The position numbers and the translations under genes are program-made. A stretch of 17,775 bases of DNA, from assembly GCA_030830945.1 (NCBI GenBank), contig JAURLY010000141.1, forward strand, positions 1 through 17,775, written 5' to 3'. Below the pieces are notes generated by a model. The model worked only from the letters and a program-made list of their open reading frames with translations. It searched no databases and was not told the DNA's origin. This stretch comes from Gammaproteobacteria bacterium (GTDB taxonomy: Bacteria > Pseudomonadota > Gammaproteobacteria > Pseudomonadales > GM7GCV1). Shown here piece after piece: positions 8,733 through 15,624 of the stretch (the stretch's first letter is position 1; the number at the start of each line of letters is the position of its first letter).

Positions 8733-9497
8733 ATGAAAGATGAAACCAGTGCATTTTTAAACCTGTCTTGGGAAGGTCTTCCCGCTGGAGTAGGGGCCAC
8801 GTTTACTACGAGAGTGGGGGGCAATAGCCTGCCACCATTTAACAGTTTTAATATTGGCTGCCATGTGGGTGATGAGCCCGCAAATGTTGACCTAAACCGT
8901 GATTTCTTAAAACAAGCCATTGGAACGGACAATATTCATTGGCTCAAACAGGTTCATGGTAATGAGACTTCGCAAGTTCGTGGGAAGTTCGTAAACGAGA
9001 TCGAAGTTGATGCTTCCTGGACGACTCAAAAAGGGTTGGCCCTGATAATACAGGTTGCAGATTGTATGCCCGTACTTGTCGTTGATAAATCGGGTTCCAG
9101 AATTGGTGCTGCGCATGCGGGCTGGAGGGGACTGTGCAGTGGTGTTATCCCTCGGCTTCTCGAAGATATGAGACTGCCGCCCAAAGATGCGCTGGTATGG
9201 CTGGGCCCTTGCATAGGGCCTGAGGCGTTTGAGGTTGGTCCGGAAGTATTTAAATCATTTATGAGCAGCCCTTTTTTTCTTGCGGCGGATGTAGATGCCT
9301 CTTTCTCTCCCGGGGAAAGAGACCGTTTGCATGCGGATCTTCAAATGCTGGCTCGAAATCAGCTTGCCCAACTTGGATGTGAGTCTATCAGCGTCGAAAA
9401 ATATTGCACTTTTAGCCAGCCAGATCTCTTCTATTCCTATCGAAGAGATGGTGTAACCGGCCGTCATGGCGCTTTGATCTGGATCAATACAAACTAA
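8733..9497 (+). CDS. pgeF: Peptidoglycan editing factor PgeF (YfiH/polyphenol oxidase-laccase domain family)
   Basis: 254 aa single-domain protein of the YfiH family. The metal/active-site residues are visible: His75 in LKQVHGNE, Cys111 in VADCMPVLVVD and His128 in GAAHAGWRG. The later signatures WLGPCIGPEAFEVG and YCTFSQPDLFYSYRRDGVTGRHGALIW are typical. Older annotation calls this family a laccase or polyphenol oxidase. Work on E. coli YfiH points to editing of wrongly built muropeptide precursors carrying L-Ser in place of L-Ala; purine nucleoside cleavage has been reported for other members. The sequence alone does not choose between these activities. It follows rluD by 3 nt and shares its transcript; in many gammaproteobacteria the order bamD/rluD/pgeF/clpB is kept, as here. 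A 116-nt gap with a heat-shock promoter separates it from clpB. Confidence 0.93.
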   Translation: MKDETSAFLNLSWEGLPAGVGATFTTRVGGNSLPPFNSFNIGCHVGDEPANVDLNRDFLKQAIGTDNIHWLKQVHGNETSQVRGKFVNEIEVDASWTTQKGLALIIQVADCMPVLVVDKSGSRIGAAHAGWRGLCSGVIPRLLEDMRLPPKDALVWLGPCIGPEAFEVGPEVFKSFMSSPFFLAADVDASFSPGERDRLHADLQMLARNQLAQLGCESISVEKYCTFSQPDLFYSYRRDGVTGRHGALIWINTN

Positions 9498-9515
9498 ACT
9501 TATCGATCCCGGGCT

Positions 9516-9543
9516 CTTGATTTCGACGAGCCTTCCCCCATCT
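9516..9543 (+). promoter_or_regulatory. Sigma-32 (RpoH) heat-shock promoter of clpB
   Basis: CTTGAT at 9516-9521 and CCCCATCT at 9536-9543 are separated by 14 nt, a close match to the RpoH consensus (CTTGAA, 13-15 nt, CCCCATnT). It lies about 70 nt upstream of the clpB start, so the message would begin near 9550 with a leader of about 60 nt. clpB is a classic member of the RpoH regulon, which supports the call. Confidence 0.85.
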
Positions 9544-9613
9544 TTTGCCTCAAATAACCTTATTTTTTAAGAGCGTGGTCGCGACAAAGTGAGCGATCCG
9601 AGAGGAGAAGAGC

Positions 9614-12184
9614 ATGCGATTGGACAAAATGACATCTCAGCTGCAAACCGCACTAGCGGATGCGCAGTCTATGGCGGTAGGCCTTAATCAGACCGGTATA
9701 GAGCCTGAGCATTTGATCCTTGCGCTGATCGAACAGCAAGGCAGTTCCGTTAAGCCAATGCTGGCGCAAGCAGGATTCAAAGTTCCGGATTTAAAAAAGT
9801 CCCTGCAGGAGAAAATCGAAGGATTTGCCACCTTGAACACTCCTTCAGGTGATGTTCAGCTAAGCCCTAATCTGGCCAAATTACTTAATCTCGCAGATAA
9901 ACAACGTCAGGACTTCGGAGATGCTTATCTTTCTGGCGAAGTTGTCATGCTGGCAGCGCTAAAAGATAAATCCGGTGTAGGAAAACTACTTGCACAGGCT
10001 GGATCTGCTGAAGAGTTCGCCAATGTGGTTAACAAACTTCGGAGTGGAGAAACAATTATGGACCCTGAAGCTGATAGCAACCGGCAAGCGCTGGAAAAAT
10101 ATTGCATAGACCTGACGGAGCGCGCGGAGAATGGCAAGTTAGATCCTGTTATTGGTCGTGACGATGAAATTCGACGAACAATCCAGGTTCTGCAGCGTCG
10201 AACCAAAAACAATCCGGTACTGATTGGTGAGCCTGGCGTTGGCAAGACTGCCATTATTGAGGGTATGGCACAGCGTATAGTCAATGGTGAAGTGCCCGAG
10301 GGGCTGAAGGACAAGCGTATTCTTTCGCTCGATCTGGGTGCATTGCTGGCGGGCGCCAAATTTCGTGGCGATTTTGAAGAGCGACTAAAGGCGGTTCTTA
10401 AAGAGCTGTCCAAGCAAGAAGGGCGAATTATCCTATTCGTCGATGAGATCCACACCATGGTCGGGGCGGGTAAGGCCGAAGGCTCCATGGATGCCGGTAA
10501 CATGCTTAAGCCAGCACTGGCGCGAGGCGAGCTTCACTGCGTTGGTGCCACAACACTTGATGAATACCGAAAATACATTGAAAAAGACGCCGCACTTGAA
10601 CGTCGTTTTCAAAAGGTTTTGGTCGATGAGCCTAATGAAGAAGACTGCGTGGCGATATTGCGTGGGCTGAAAGAACGCTATGAAGTACACCACGGTGTTG
10701 AGATTACCGACTCGGCAATTCTTTCGGCAGCCAAATTGTCAATTCGCTACATCACAGATCGGCAACTGCCGGATAAGGCTATCGATCTTATAGATGAGGC
10801 TGCCAGTCGTATCCGTATGGAAATCGACTCAAAACCGGAATCCATGGATAAGCTGGAACGTCGACTGATTCAGCTCAAGATTGAGCGCGAGGCCATCAAA
10901 AAGGACAAATCAGAGGCAGCCCAGAAACGACTGGAAAAAGTTGACCAGGACATCAAGGAAATTGAGCGGGAATATGCCGATCTGGAGGAGATTTGGAAAT
11001 CCGAAAAAGCCAGTGTAACAGGTGCGGCACAGATCAAATCTGATTTGGAGCAGGCCAGACTAGAGGTTGAGGCTGCGCAGCGTGCTGGCAACCTGAATAA
11101 GATGGCTGAATTACAGTACGGCAAAATCCCTGAATTGGAAAAATCACTGCAGCAAGCACAGCAAGCAGAAAGCAAGGATAACCAGCTATTACGCAACAAA
11201 GTGACTGAGGAAGAGATTGCCGAAGTTGTTTCAAAATGGACAGGTATCCCCGTTTCCAAAATGTTGGAAGGGGAGCGCGACAAACTTTTGCGCATGGAGG
11301 ACCAGCTTCACAAGCGGGTGATTGGTCAGGAAGAGGCGATTGAGGCAGTTTCCAATGCGGTTCGACGTTCCCGTGCCGGCCTTTCAGATCCCAATCGTCC
11401 AAATGGCTCATTTCTGTTTCTTGGGCCGACAGGGGTAGGTAAAACCGAGCTATGCAAATCTTTGGCTGAATTCCTGTTCGACAGTGAAGACGCCATGGTT
11501 CGCATCGATATGTCCGAGTTTATGGAAAAACACTCTGTTGCACGCCTTATAGGCGCACCTCCTGGCTATGTCGGCTATGAGGAAGGCGGCTATCTAACCG
11601 AAGCAGTGCGTCGCCGTCCATATGCGGTTCTGCTGCTGGACGAGGTCGAAAAGGCCCACCCGGATGTGTTTAATATTCTTCTGCAGGTATTGGACGATGG
11701 TCGCCTGACAGATGGGCAGGGCCGAACAGTCGACTTTCGCAACACGGTGATAGTAATGACCTCCAATCTCGGCTCAGAAGTCATCCAGACCATGTCGGGC
11801 GAGGAAAATTACGAACAGATGCGCAAGTCCGTCATGGAAATTGTTGGTACGCACTTTCGGCCGGAATTCATTAATCGCGTTGATGAAGTGGTGGTATTCC
11901 ATCCGCTCGGACGCGACCAAATTGCCGGTATCGCCAGCATCCAGCTTGGGCTGCTTAAACATCGCCTTTCTGATCGCGAGCTTTCCCTGGAGGTTTCTGA
12001 TTCTGTAATGGATTTACTCGCGGAGGCCGGGTATGACCCTGTTTATGGCGCCCGGCCACTCAAGCGAGCAATCCAGACTCATCTGGAAAACCCGCTGGCT
12101 CAAAAAGTCTTACAAGGTAAATTTATGCCTGGAGACGTCATTCAGGCGGATGTTATCGATGGTGAGGTTAATTTTGTCAGTTAG
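9614..12184 (+). CDS. clpB: ATP-dependent chaperone/disaggregase ClpB
   Basis: 856 aa hexameric AAA+ disaggregase, nearly the same length as E. coli ClpB (857). Domains in order: N-terminal Clp-N domain (about 1-145); first AAA+ module with Walker A GEPGVGKT (205-212) and Walker B DE (277-278); coiled-coil middle domain (about 400-525) that docks DnaK; second AAA+ module with Walker A GPTGVGKT (604-611) and Walker B DE (676-677); and a C-terminal small domain with GYDPVYGARPLKRAIQ. No IGF-type ClpP-docking loop is evident, as expected for ClpB rather than ClpA or ClpX. Known role: with DnaK/DnaJ/GrpE it pulls proteins out of aggregates after heat stress. The start is clear: AGGAG at 9603-9607 precedes ATG by 6 nt. 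It is driven by the sigma-32 promoter at 9516-9543. I see no conventional intrinsic terminator after the stop on this strand. Confidence 0.98.
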   Translation: MRLDKMTSQLQTALADAQSMAVGLNQTGIEPEHLILALIEQQGSSVKPMLAQAGFKVPDLKKSLQEKIEGFATLNTPSGDVQLSPNLAKLLNLADKQRQDFGDAYLSGEVVMLAALKDKSGVGKLLAQAGSAEEFANVVNKLRSGETIMDPEADSNRQALEKYCIDLTERAENGKLDPVIGRDDEIRRTIQVLQRRTKNNPVLIGEPGVGKTAIIEGMAQRIVNGEVPEGLKDKRILSLDLGALLAGAKFRGDFEERLKAVLKELSKQEGRIILFVDEIHTMVGAGKAEGSMDAGNMLKPALARGELHCVGATTLDEYRKYIEKDAALERRFQKVLVDEPNEEDCVAILRGLKERYEVHHGVEITDSAILSAAKLSIRYITDRQLPDKAIDLIDEAASRIRMEIDSKPESMDKLERRLIQLKIEREAIKKDKSEAAQKRLEKVDQDIKEIEREYADLEEIWKSEKASVTGAAQIKSDLEQARLEVEAAQRAGNLNKMAELQYGKIPELEKSLQQAQQAESKDNQLLRNKVTEEEIAEVVSKWTGIPVSKMLEGERDKLLRMEDQLHKRVIGQEEAIEAVSNAVRRSRAGLSDPNRPNGSFLFLGPTGVGKTELCKSLAEFLFDSEDAMVRIDMSEFMEKHSVARLIGAPPGYVGYEEGGYLTEAVRRRPYAVLLLDEVEKAHPDVFNILLQVLDDGRLTDGQGRTVDFRNTVIVMTSNLGSEVIQTMSGEENYEQMRKSVMEIVGTHFRPEFINRVDEVVVFHPLGRDQIAGIASIQLGLLKHRLSDRELSLEVSDSVMDLLAEAGYDPVYGARPLKRAIQTHLENPLAQKVLQGKFMPGDVIQADVIDGEVNFVS

Positions 12185-12231
12185 CTTATGTGCTTGGTTT
12201 AAATTTTTTCATGCGCGTAGAAATTAAATAA

Positions 12232-12261
12232 TCTGGAAAAACATGGGGCTTCCTGCCCCGG
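12232..12261 (-). terminator. Imperfect intrinsic terminator of the candidate small RNA
   Basis: On the minus strand the stem GGGGC/GCCCC with loop AGGAA is followed by ATG and then TTTTT (plus-strand A run at 12237-12241). The three-base gap between stem and T run makes it weaker than a standard terminator. Confidence 0.35.
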
Positions 12262-12378
12262 TAAAGTAGCGTTGATCGCTTAGGCATCCGTGCCTCAGTC
12301 CCACCAGTGAAATGAGGGGTGCCCTAACGTGGAGAGCATGGGCACCGCTCAGAACCTGTAAAACATCCCAAGCCAATA
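12232..12378 (-). ncRNA. Candidate structured small RNA (minus strand), possibly Fur-controlled
   Basis: No protein is apparent between the ends of clpB and the DUF4124 gene (12185-12520). The stretch carries consecutive inverted repeats: 12318-12324 with 12340-12346 (GGTGCCC/GGGCACC), 12282-12286 with 12291-12295 (AGGCA/TGCCT), 12268-12271 with 12277-12280 (AGCG/CGCT), and 12245-12249 with 12255-12259 (GGGGC/GCCCC). On the minus strand the last stem is followed after three bases by five T (12237-12241), giving an imperfect terminator. A sigma-70-like promoter on the same strand (12385-12413) would start an RNA near 12378, for a length of about 145 nt. Two loops read GGA on the minus strand (CGGA and AGGAA). 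Alternatives: a dispersed hairpin repeat, or a 3' element of clpB. Confidence 0.4.
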
Positions 12379-12381
12379 ATG

Positions 12382-12404
12382 CAAATAATAATCATTATTA
12401 TTTG
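12382..12404. promoter_or_regulatory. Perfect 11-bp inverted repeat resembling a Fur box
   Basis: The arms CAAATAATAAT (12382-12392) and ATTATTATTTG (12394-12404) are exact reverse complements around one central base. The central ATAATCATTAT is identical to the core of the 19-bp E. coli Fur consensus, and by my alignment about 15 of 19 positions agree. It overlaps the -10 and spacer of the minus-strand promoter at 12385-12413, where a bound repressor would block transcription. Not tested; a chance AT-rich palindrome is possible. Confidence 0.5.
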
Positions 12405-12413
12405 ATAAGACAA
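12385..12413 (-). promoter_or_regulatory. Sigma-70-like promoter for the candidate small RNA
   Basis: Read on the minus strand, TTGTCT (12408-12413) and TATTAT (12385-12390) are separated by exactly 17 nt; the -10 matches 5 of 6 consensus positions and the -35 matches 4 of 6. The surrounding AT richness raises the chance of a false match. Confidence 0.4.
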
Positions 12414-12520
12414 GGGTGCAAGAAATTTATTTATAAAAGCAGGGCTTGGCTAACTTTATAAATTATTTAGTGAGAAGAAATGGATGATTTCGCGAGGTGT
12501 AAATAGAAAAATTCAGAAAC

Positions 12521-12961
12521 TCAGTCGCAATAAGTTTCGGCACGCTTTTGCCAGTTGGTTTGTTGGGTGGCAATTTCTTCTTCGCTCAAATAGCGCAGCT
12601 CGCCAGTTTCTGGGTCAGGTGCGCGTACACGGCGATTTGCCTGGATTTGAGCGAGGTTTTGACGAGCTTGTTGGCATAACTCAGGGCTCTTAACAGGATT
12701 TTCGACTTTTTCGACTTCAGGGATTAATGGCTGTTGCCCCGGCGCAGAAACAGCTGCTGTTTCCTGGACTTGTGGGGCGGAGTTGCTTGATCCTGAAATA
12801 GAGGGAATGCCACGAATATCAACGGATTCTGCACCTGACTGGTTTTCCGGTGGATATTCAGAAAAATGAGTAACGCCGTTTTCATCGGTCCACTTATACA
12901 GAGGGGCAGCCTGAGAAAATGTTGCCGCTGCCAACAAGCAGGTTAGAAAAAGCTTATTCAT
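12521..12961 (-). CDS. Exported DUF4124-domain protein
   Basis: 146 aa from ATG 12961. MNKLFLTCLLAAATFSQA is a Sec signal peptide with likely cleavage after SQA, before APLYKW. The segment LYKWTDENGVTHFSEYPPENQ (about residues 20-40) is the DUF4124 signature, a small N-terminal domain common in gammaproteobacterial periplasmic proteins of unknown biochemical function. The middle (about 41-95) is rich in Ser, Pro, Gln and Ala and is probably disordered. The C-terminal part CQQARQNLAQIQANRRVRAPDPETGELRYLSEEEIATQQTNWQKRAETYC is predicted helical and contains two cysteines, which may pair in the periplasm. An in-frame TTG at 12973 would add four residues, but the signal peptide begins naturally at the ATG. 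A good promoter lies just upstream (12991-13019). No operon partner; function unknown. Confidence 0.85.
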   Translation of the reverse strand: MNKLFLTCLLAAATFSQAAPLYKWTDENGVTHFSEYPPENQSGAESVDIRGIPSISGSSNSAPQVQETAAVSAPGQQPLIPEVEKVENPVKSPELCQQARQNLAQIQANRRVRAPDPETGELRYLSEEEIATQQTNWQKRAETYCD

Positions 12962-12990
12962 GTCGTAACCCAAGGAGATTCATTGTGGCT

Positions 12991-13019
12991 ATCATAGCGT
13001 TCAAAAGAACTTTGACCAA
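12991..13019 (-). promoter_or_regulatory. Sigma-70 promoter of the DUF4124 gene
   Basis: On the minus strand TTGGTC (13014-13019) and TATGAT (12991-12996) are separated by 17 nt. Transcription would start near 12984, leaving a short leader of about 23 nt before ATG 12961. Confidence 0.6.
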
Positions 13020-13038
13020 TGGCTGTGATTTTCTTTCA

Positions 13039-13067
13039 TTGACAAAATGACCAGTCTGGGACAGAAT
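13039..13067 (+). promoter_or_regulatory. Probable sigma-70 promoter of the ilvI-ilvH-ilvC operon
   Basis: A perfect -35 TTGACA (13039-13044) and CAGAAT (13062-13067) are spaced by 17 nt. Transcription would begin near 13074, giving a leader of about 240 nt before ilvI. It is back-to-back with the DUF4124 promoter on the other strand. The weak -10 suggests an activator could be involved; no activator site was identified. Confidence 0.45.
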
Positions 13068-13073
13068 CCCGCC

Positions 13074-13312
13074 CCAATTGTGATGCCGACACCCCTTACC
13101 GGGGAAATTCGGACCTTCACAGTTGCTTATCAGCAATTGTGAGTATTGAAAATCGGGCTTACCAGCACGAGGCGAGCTAGCAGGATTTACCTTTCCGCTG
13201 TTAGCGAAGTCAAATTGATGATGCACCCATTCGGGTTGTCTTCTCTTTATCCTCTGCTATTTTTCATAAGGTTTGACGTCGGCTGGTTATTTAATCTGGC
13301 TGAGGATTTACT
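13074..13312 (+). other. Long structured leader of ilvI
   Basis: This stretch between the probable promoter and ilvI holds a CCCC/GGGG hairpin (about 13092-13104) and a 9-bp stem CACAGTTGC/GCAATTGTG (13118-13126 with 13133-13141, one G-T pair, loop TTATCA). A Leu-rich ORF of 46 codons (ATG 13218, stop ends 13358) overlaps the first 46 nt of ilvI in another frame. I see no standard terminator with a T run, so classical attenuation is not shown; the ORF has no clear ribosome site. Confidence 0.35.
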
Positions 13313-15052
13313 ATGGCTGAAATGCTTTCAGGCGGCGATATACTGCTTAAAGCACTGAAGGATACCGGTGTCGAAATGATTTTCGGCTATCCCGGTGGTT
13401 CGGCGCTGCATATATACGACGCAATTTTTCGTCAAAAAGACATCAAACATATTCTTGTTCGACACGAGCAGGGTGCAACCCATGCTGCTGATGCTTACTC
13501 TCGTGTTACAGGAGAAGTGGGCACTGTTCTGGTGACTTCGGGCCCCGGAGCGACAAACGCTGTGACCGGTATAGCCACTGCCTATATGGATTCAATTCCA
13601 ATGGTGGTTATTTCTGGCCAGGTTATGAGTCACCTCATCGGTGCCGATGCTTTTCAGGAAACCGACATGATCGGTGTGTCTCGCCCGGTTGTTAAACACA
13701 GCTTCATGGCGAAGAGCCCTGAAGAAATTCCTGAAATAATTGCTAAAGCTTACTATCTGGCGCGCACAGGTCGTCCTGGTCCTGTTGTTGTGGATATTCC
13801 CAAAGATGTGACCGCTCCGCATATCAAGGTTGTCTACAAGTACCCTGAAAAAATTGAGATGCGCTCATACCAACCTGTTAAGCGTGGGCATGCCGGCCAG
13901 ATCAAGAAAGCGATCAAGGCAATACTTCAAGCTAAACGTCCAGTGTTGTATGTGGGCGGTGGTGCTGTATTGGGTAATGCTTCCGAGCAAGTTCGGGAAT
14001 TGGCGGAAATACTGAATTTCCCGGTAACCAATACCCTGATGGGGCTAGGTGTTATTCCTGGTGAAGATCCCAGAAATATGGGCATGCTGGGCATGCACGG
14101 CACTTATGAAGCCAACATGGCTATGCACCATGCGGATCTAATTCTCTGTCTGGGCGCACGTTTTGACGATCGCACGACGAATGCGACAGCCAAGTACTGC
14201 CCGGATGCGACCATTGTTCATGTAGATATCGATCCAACGTCGATTTCGAAGAACGTCAATGCCCATATCCCCATCGTCGGGCCACTGGATTCGGTTGCTC
14301 GTGAAATGGTGAATGTATTCAAGGCCACTGAAAAGCGTCCGGATACGGATGCGCTAGAGCAATGGTGGGAGCAATGCCATAACTGGCGTGCCCAGCATGG
14401 TTTGTTTACACACCCCAACCATGAGCCGAGCAAGGGCAGCATGATCAAGCCTCAAGACGTGATCAAGATGCTGTATAAAGTGACCAATGGTGATGCCATC
14501 ATTACTTCCGATGTTGGCCAGCACCAGATGTTTGCGGCGCAGTATTATCACTTTAATCGTCCGCGGCAGTGGTTAAATTCTGGTGGTCTGGGAACCATGG
14601 GCTACGGTTTGCCTGCAGCGATGGGCGCCCAGTTTGCTGACCGTGATGCGACCGTTGCCTGTGTTACCGGCGAAGGCAGCATCCAGATGTGTATTCAGGA
14701 GCTTTCCACCTGTACTCAATACCATTTGCCGCTGAAGATTATCAACGTGAATAATCAGGCGTTGGGCATGGTTAAGCAGTGGCAGGATATGCAATATGAA
14801 GGCCGTTACTCTGAATCGCTGTATGAAGAGTCCCTGCCCGATTTCGTCAAGCTGGCGGAAGCCTATGGCCATGTCGGAATGAAGATCACCAAATGGGAAG
14901 AGCTCGAAGAAAAAATGCGGGAAGCCTTTGCCATGACGGATCGCTTGGTATTTATGGATATTCAGGTGGATCCCATGGAACACGTGTATCCCATGCAAAT
15001 AGCGATGGGCTCCATGCGTGATATGTGGGTTAACAAGACGGAGAGAACCTGA
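13313..15052 (+). CDS. ilvI: Acetolactate synthase large (catalytic) subunit, IlvI type
   Basis: 579 aa thiamine-diphosphate enzyme that joins two pyruvates to acetolactate, or pyruvate and 2-ketobutyrate to acetohydroxybutyrate: the first common step of valine/leucine/isoleucine synthesis. N-terminal PYR domain: GYPGGSALHIYDA and catalytic Glu52 in VRHEQGATHAADAYSR. Central FAD-binding region: LGARFDDRTTNATAKYCPDATIVHVDIDP. C-terminal PP domain: the metal/diphosphate motif starts at GEGS (453-456), then NNQALGMVKQWQDM. Here the usual GDGS is GEGS, which I also recall from Pseudomonas IlvI, so Glu likely replaces Asp as Mg2+ ligand. The C terminus (HVYPMQIAMGSMRDMWVNKTERT) is that of IlvI rather than IlvB or IlvG. 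GAGGA at 13302-13306 precedes ATG by 6 nt. Its stop overlaps the ilvH start by one base, so translation is coupled with the regulatory subunit. Confidence 0.96.
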   Translation: MAEMLSGGDILLKALKDTGVEMIFGYPGGSALHIYDAIFRQKDIKHILVRHEQGATHAADAYSRVTGEVGTVLVTSGPGATNAVTGIATAYMDSIPMVVISGQVMSHLIGADAFQETDMIGVSRPVVKHSFMAKSPEEIPEIIAKAYYLARTGRPGPVVVDIPKDVTAPHIKVVYKYPEKIEMRSYQPVKRGHAGQIKKAIKAILQAKRPVLYVGGGAVLGNASEQVRELAEILNFPVTNTLMGLGVIPGEDPRNMGMLGMHGTYEANMAMHHADLILCLGARFDDRTTNATAKYCPDATIVHVDIDPTSISKNVNAHIPIVGPLDSVAREMVNVFKATEKRPDTDALEQWWEQCHNWRAQHGLFTHPNHEPSKGSMIKPQDVIKMLYKVTNGDAIITSDVGQHQMFAAQYYHFNRPRQWLNSGGLGTMGYGLPAAMGAQFADRDATVACVTGEGSIQMCIQELSTCTQYHLPLKIINVNNQALGMVKQWQDMQYEGRYSESLYEESLPDFVKLAEAYGHVGMKITKWEELEEKMREAFAMTDRLVFMDIQVDPMEHVYPMQIAMGSMRDMWVNKTERT

Positions 15053-15555
15053 TGACTATTGAACAAAAGCGCATTATCTCCGTTTTAATGGAAAACGCTC
15101 CCGGAGGTTTGTCCAGAGTAGTAGGACTGTTTTCCCAGCGCGGTTACAATATCGACTCTCTGAACGTGGCCCCCACGAATGATACCAGTCTGTCGCGACT
15201 GACCCTGACCACTCGTTGTGATGACCTGGTCATTGAACAGGTTACCAAGCAGCTGAATAAGCTCATTGATGTTGTGAAGGTTCAGGACATCACTGAAGGC
15301 AGCCATATTGAGCGTGAATTGATGATGATCAAGGTGCGTACCAGGGGCGACGAGCGCTCAGAGGTAAAGCGTTGTGCCGATATTTTTCGTGGCCAGATTA
15401 TTGATGTTGGCCCCAACTACTACACGGTTTTAGTGGAGGGGGACGCGGCAAAGCTGGACGCGTTTATCGAAGCGCTCGCCGAAATGCGTGTGCTCGAGGT
15501 TGTACGCTCCGGCGTGTGCGGAATTGCTCGTTCTGACAAGGCACTGACCTTATAG
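15052..15555 (+). CDS. ilvH: Acetolactate synthase small (regulatory) subunit
   Basis: 167 aa, the usual length of IlvH. The N-terminal ACT domain (about residues 5-80) opens with RIISVLMENAPGGLSRVVGLFSQRGYNIDSLNVAPTND, the valine-binding fold of the family; a second ACT-like domain (about 90-160) includes ELMMIKVRTRGDERSEVKRCADIFRGQIIDVG. Known role: binds IlvI, raises its activity and makes it sensitive to valine feedback. Start and stop of neighbouring genes overlap as TGATG, typical of equal-ratio subunits. ilvC follows after 69 nt. A 7-bp inverted repeat (GGCACTG/CAGTGCC, 15540-15564) spans its stop codon. Confidence 0.96.
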   Translation: MTIEQKRIISVLMENAPGGLSRVVGLFSQRGYNIDSLNVAPTNDTSLSRLTLTTRCDDLVIEQVTKQLNKLIDVVKVQDITEGSHIERELMMIKVRTRGDERSEVKRCADIFRGQIIDVGPNYYTVLVEGDAAKLDAFIEALAEMRVLEVVRSGVCGIARSDKALTL

Positions 15556-15564
15556 GCCAGTGCC
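15540..15564 (+). other. Stem-loop across the ilvH stop codon
   Basis: GGCACTG (15540-15546) and CAGTGCC (15558-15564) form a perfect 7-bp stem with an 11-nt loop containing the ilvH stop. No T run follows, so it is not a standard terminator. It may act in mRNA stability or relative ilvH/ilvC expression. The following AT-rich stretch repeats TTGAAT several times (about 15583-15612). Confidence 0.4.
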
Positions 15565-15624
15565 CTGGCGGCAATCATTAAATTGAATTTTGAATTGATA
15601 CTTTTGAATACTTAGGAAACAACC

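Noticed and set aside
9925..10503. 192-aa open frame on the minus strand opposite clpB
   Set aside because: A shadow of strongly conserved clpB codons; the product is low-complexity Ser/Pro/Arg without a recognisable domain, ribosome site or promoter.
10870..11295. 141-aa minus-strand open frame opposite the clpB middle domain
   Set aside because: Antisense shadow of the coiled-coil region; Ser/Cys/Leu-rich translation with no family features.
12185..12520. tRNA or integron attC site suggested by several adjacent palindromes
   Set aside because: No acceptor/T-arm (GGTTCGA-type) arrangement and no integrase or gene cassette nearby; the small RNA or repeat reading fits better.
12985..13050. 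21-aa ORF (GTG start) on the plus strand with a good AAGGAG ribosome site 7 nt upstream, before ilvI
   Set aside because: It overlaps the minus-strand promoter and leader of the DUF4124 gene, lies upstream of the probable ilvI promoter, and the peptide is not enriched in branched-chain residues. No promoter of its own is visible.
15540..15564. Possible terminator between ilvH and ilvC
   Set aside because: The 7-bp stem is real but no T run follows, and ilvC fits the same operon; recorded as a stem-loop only.
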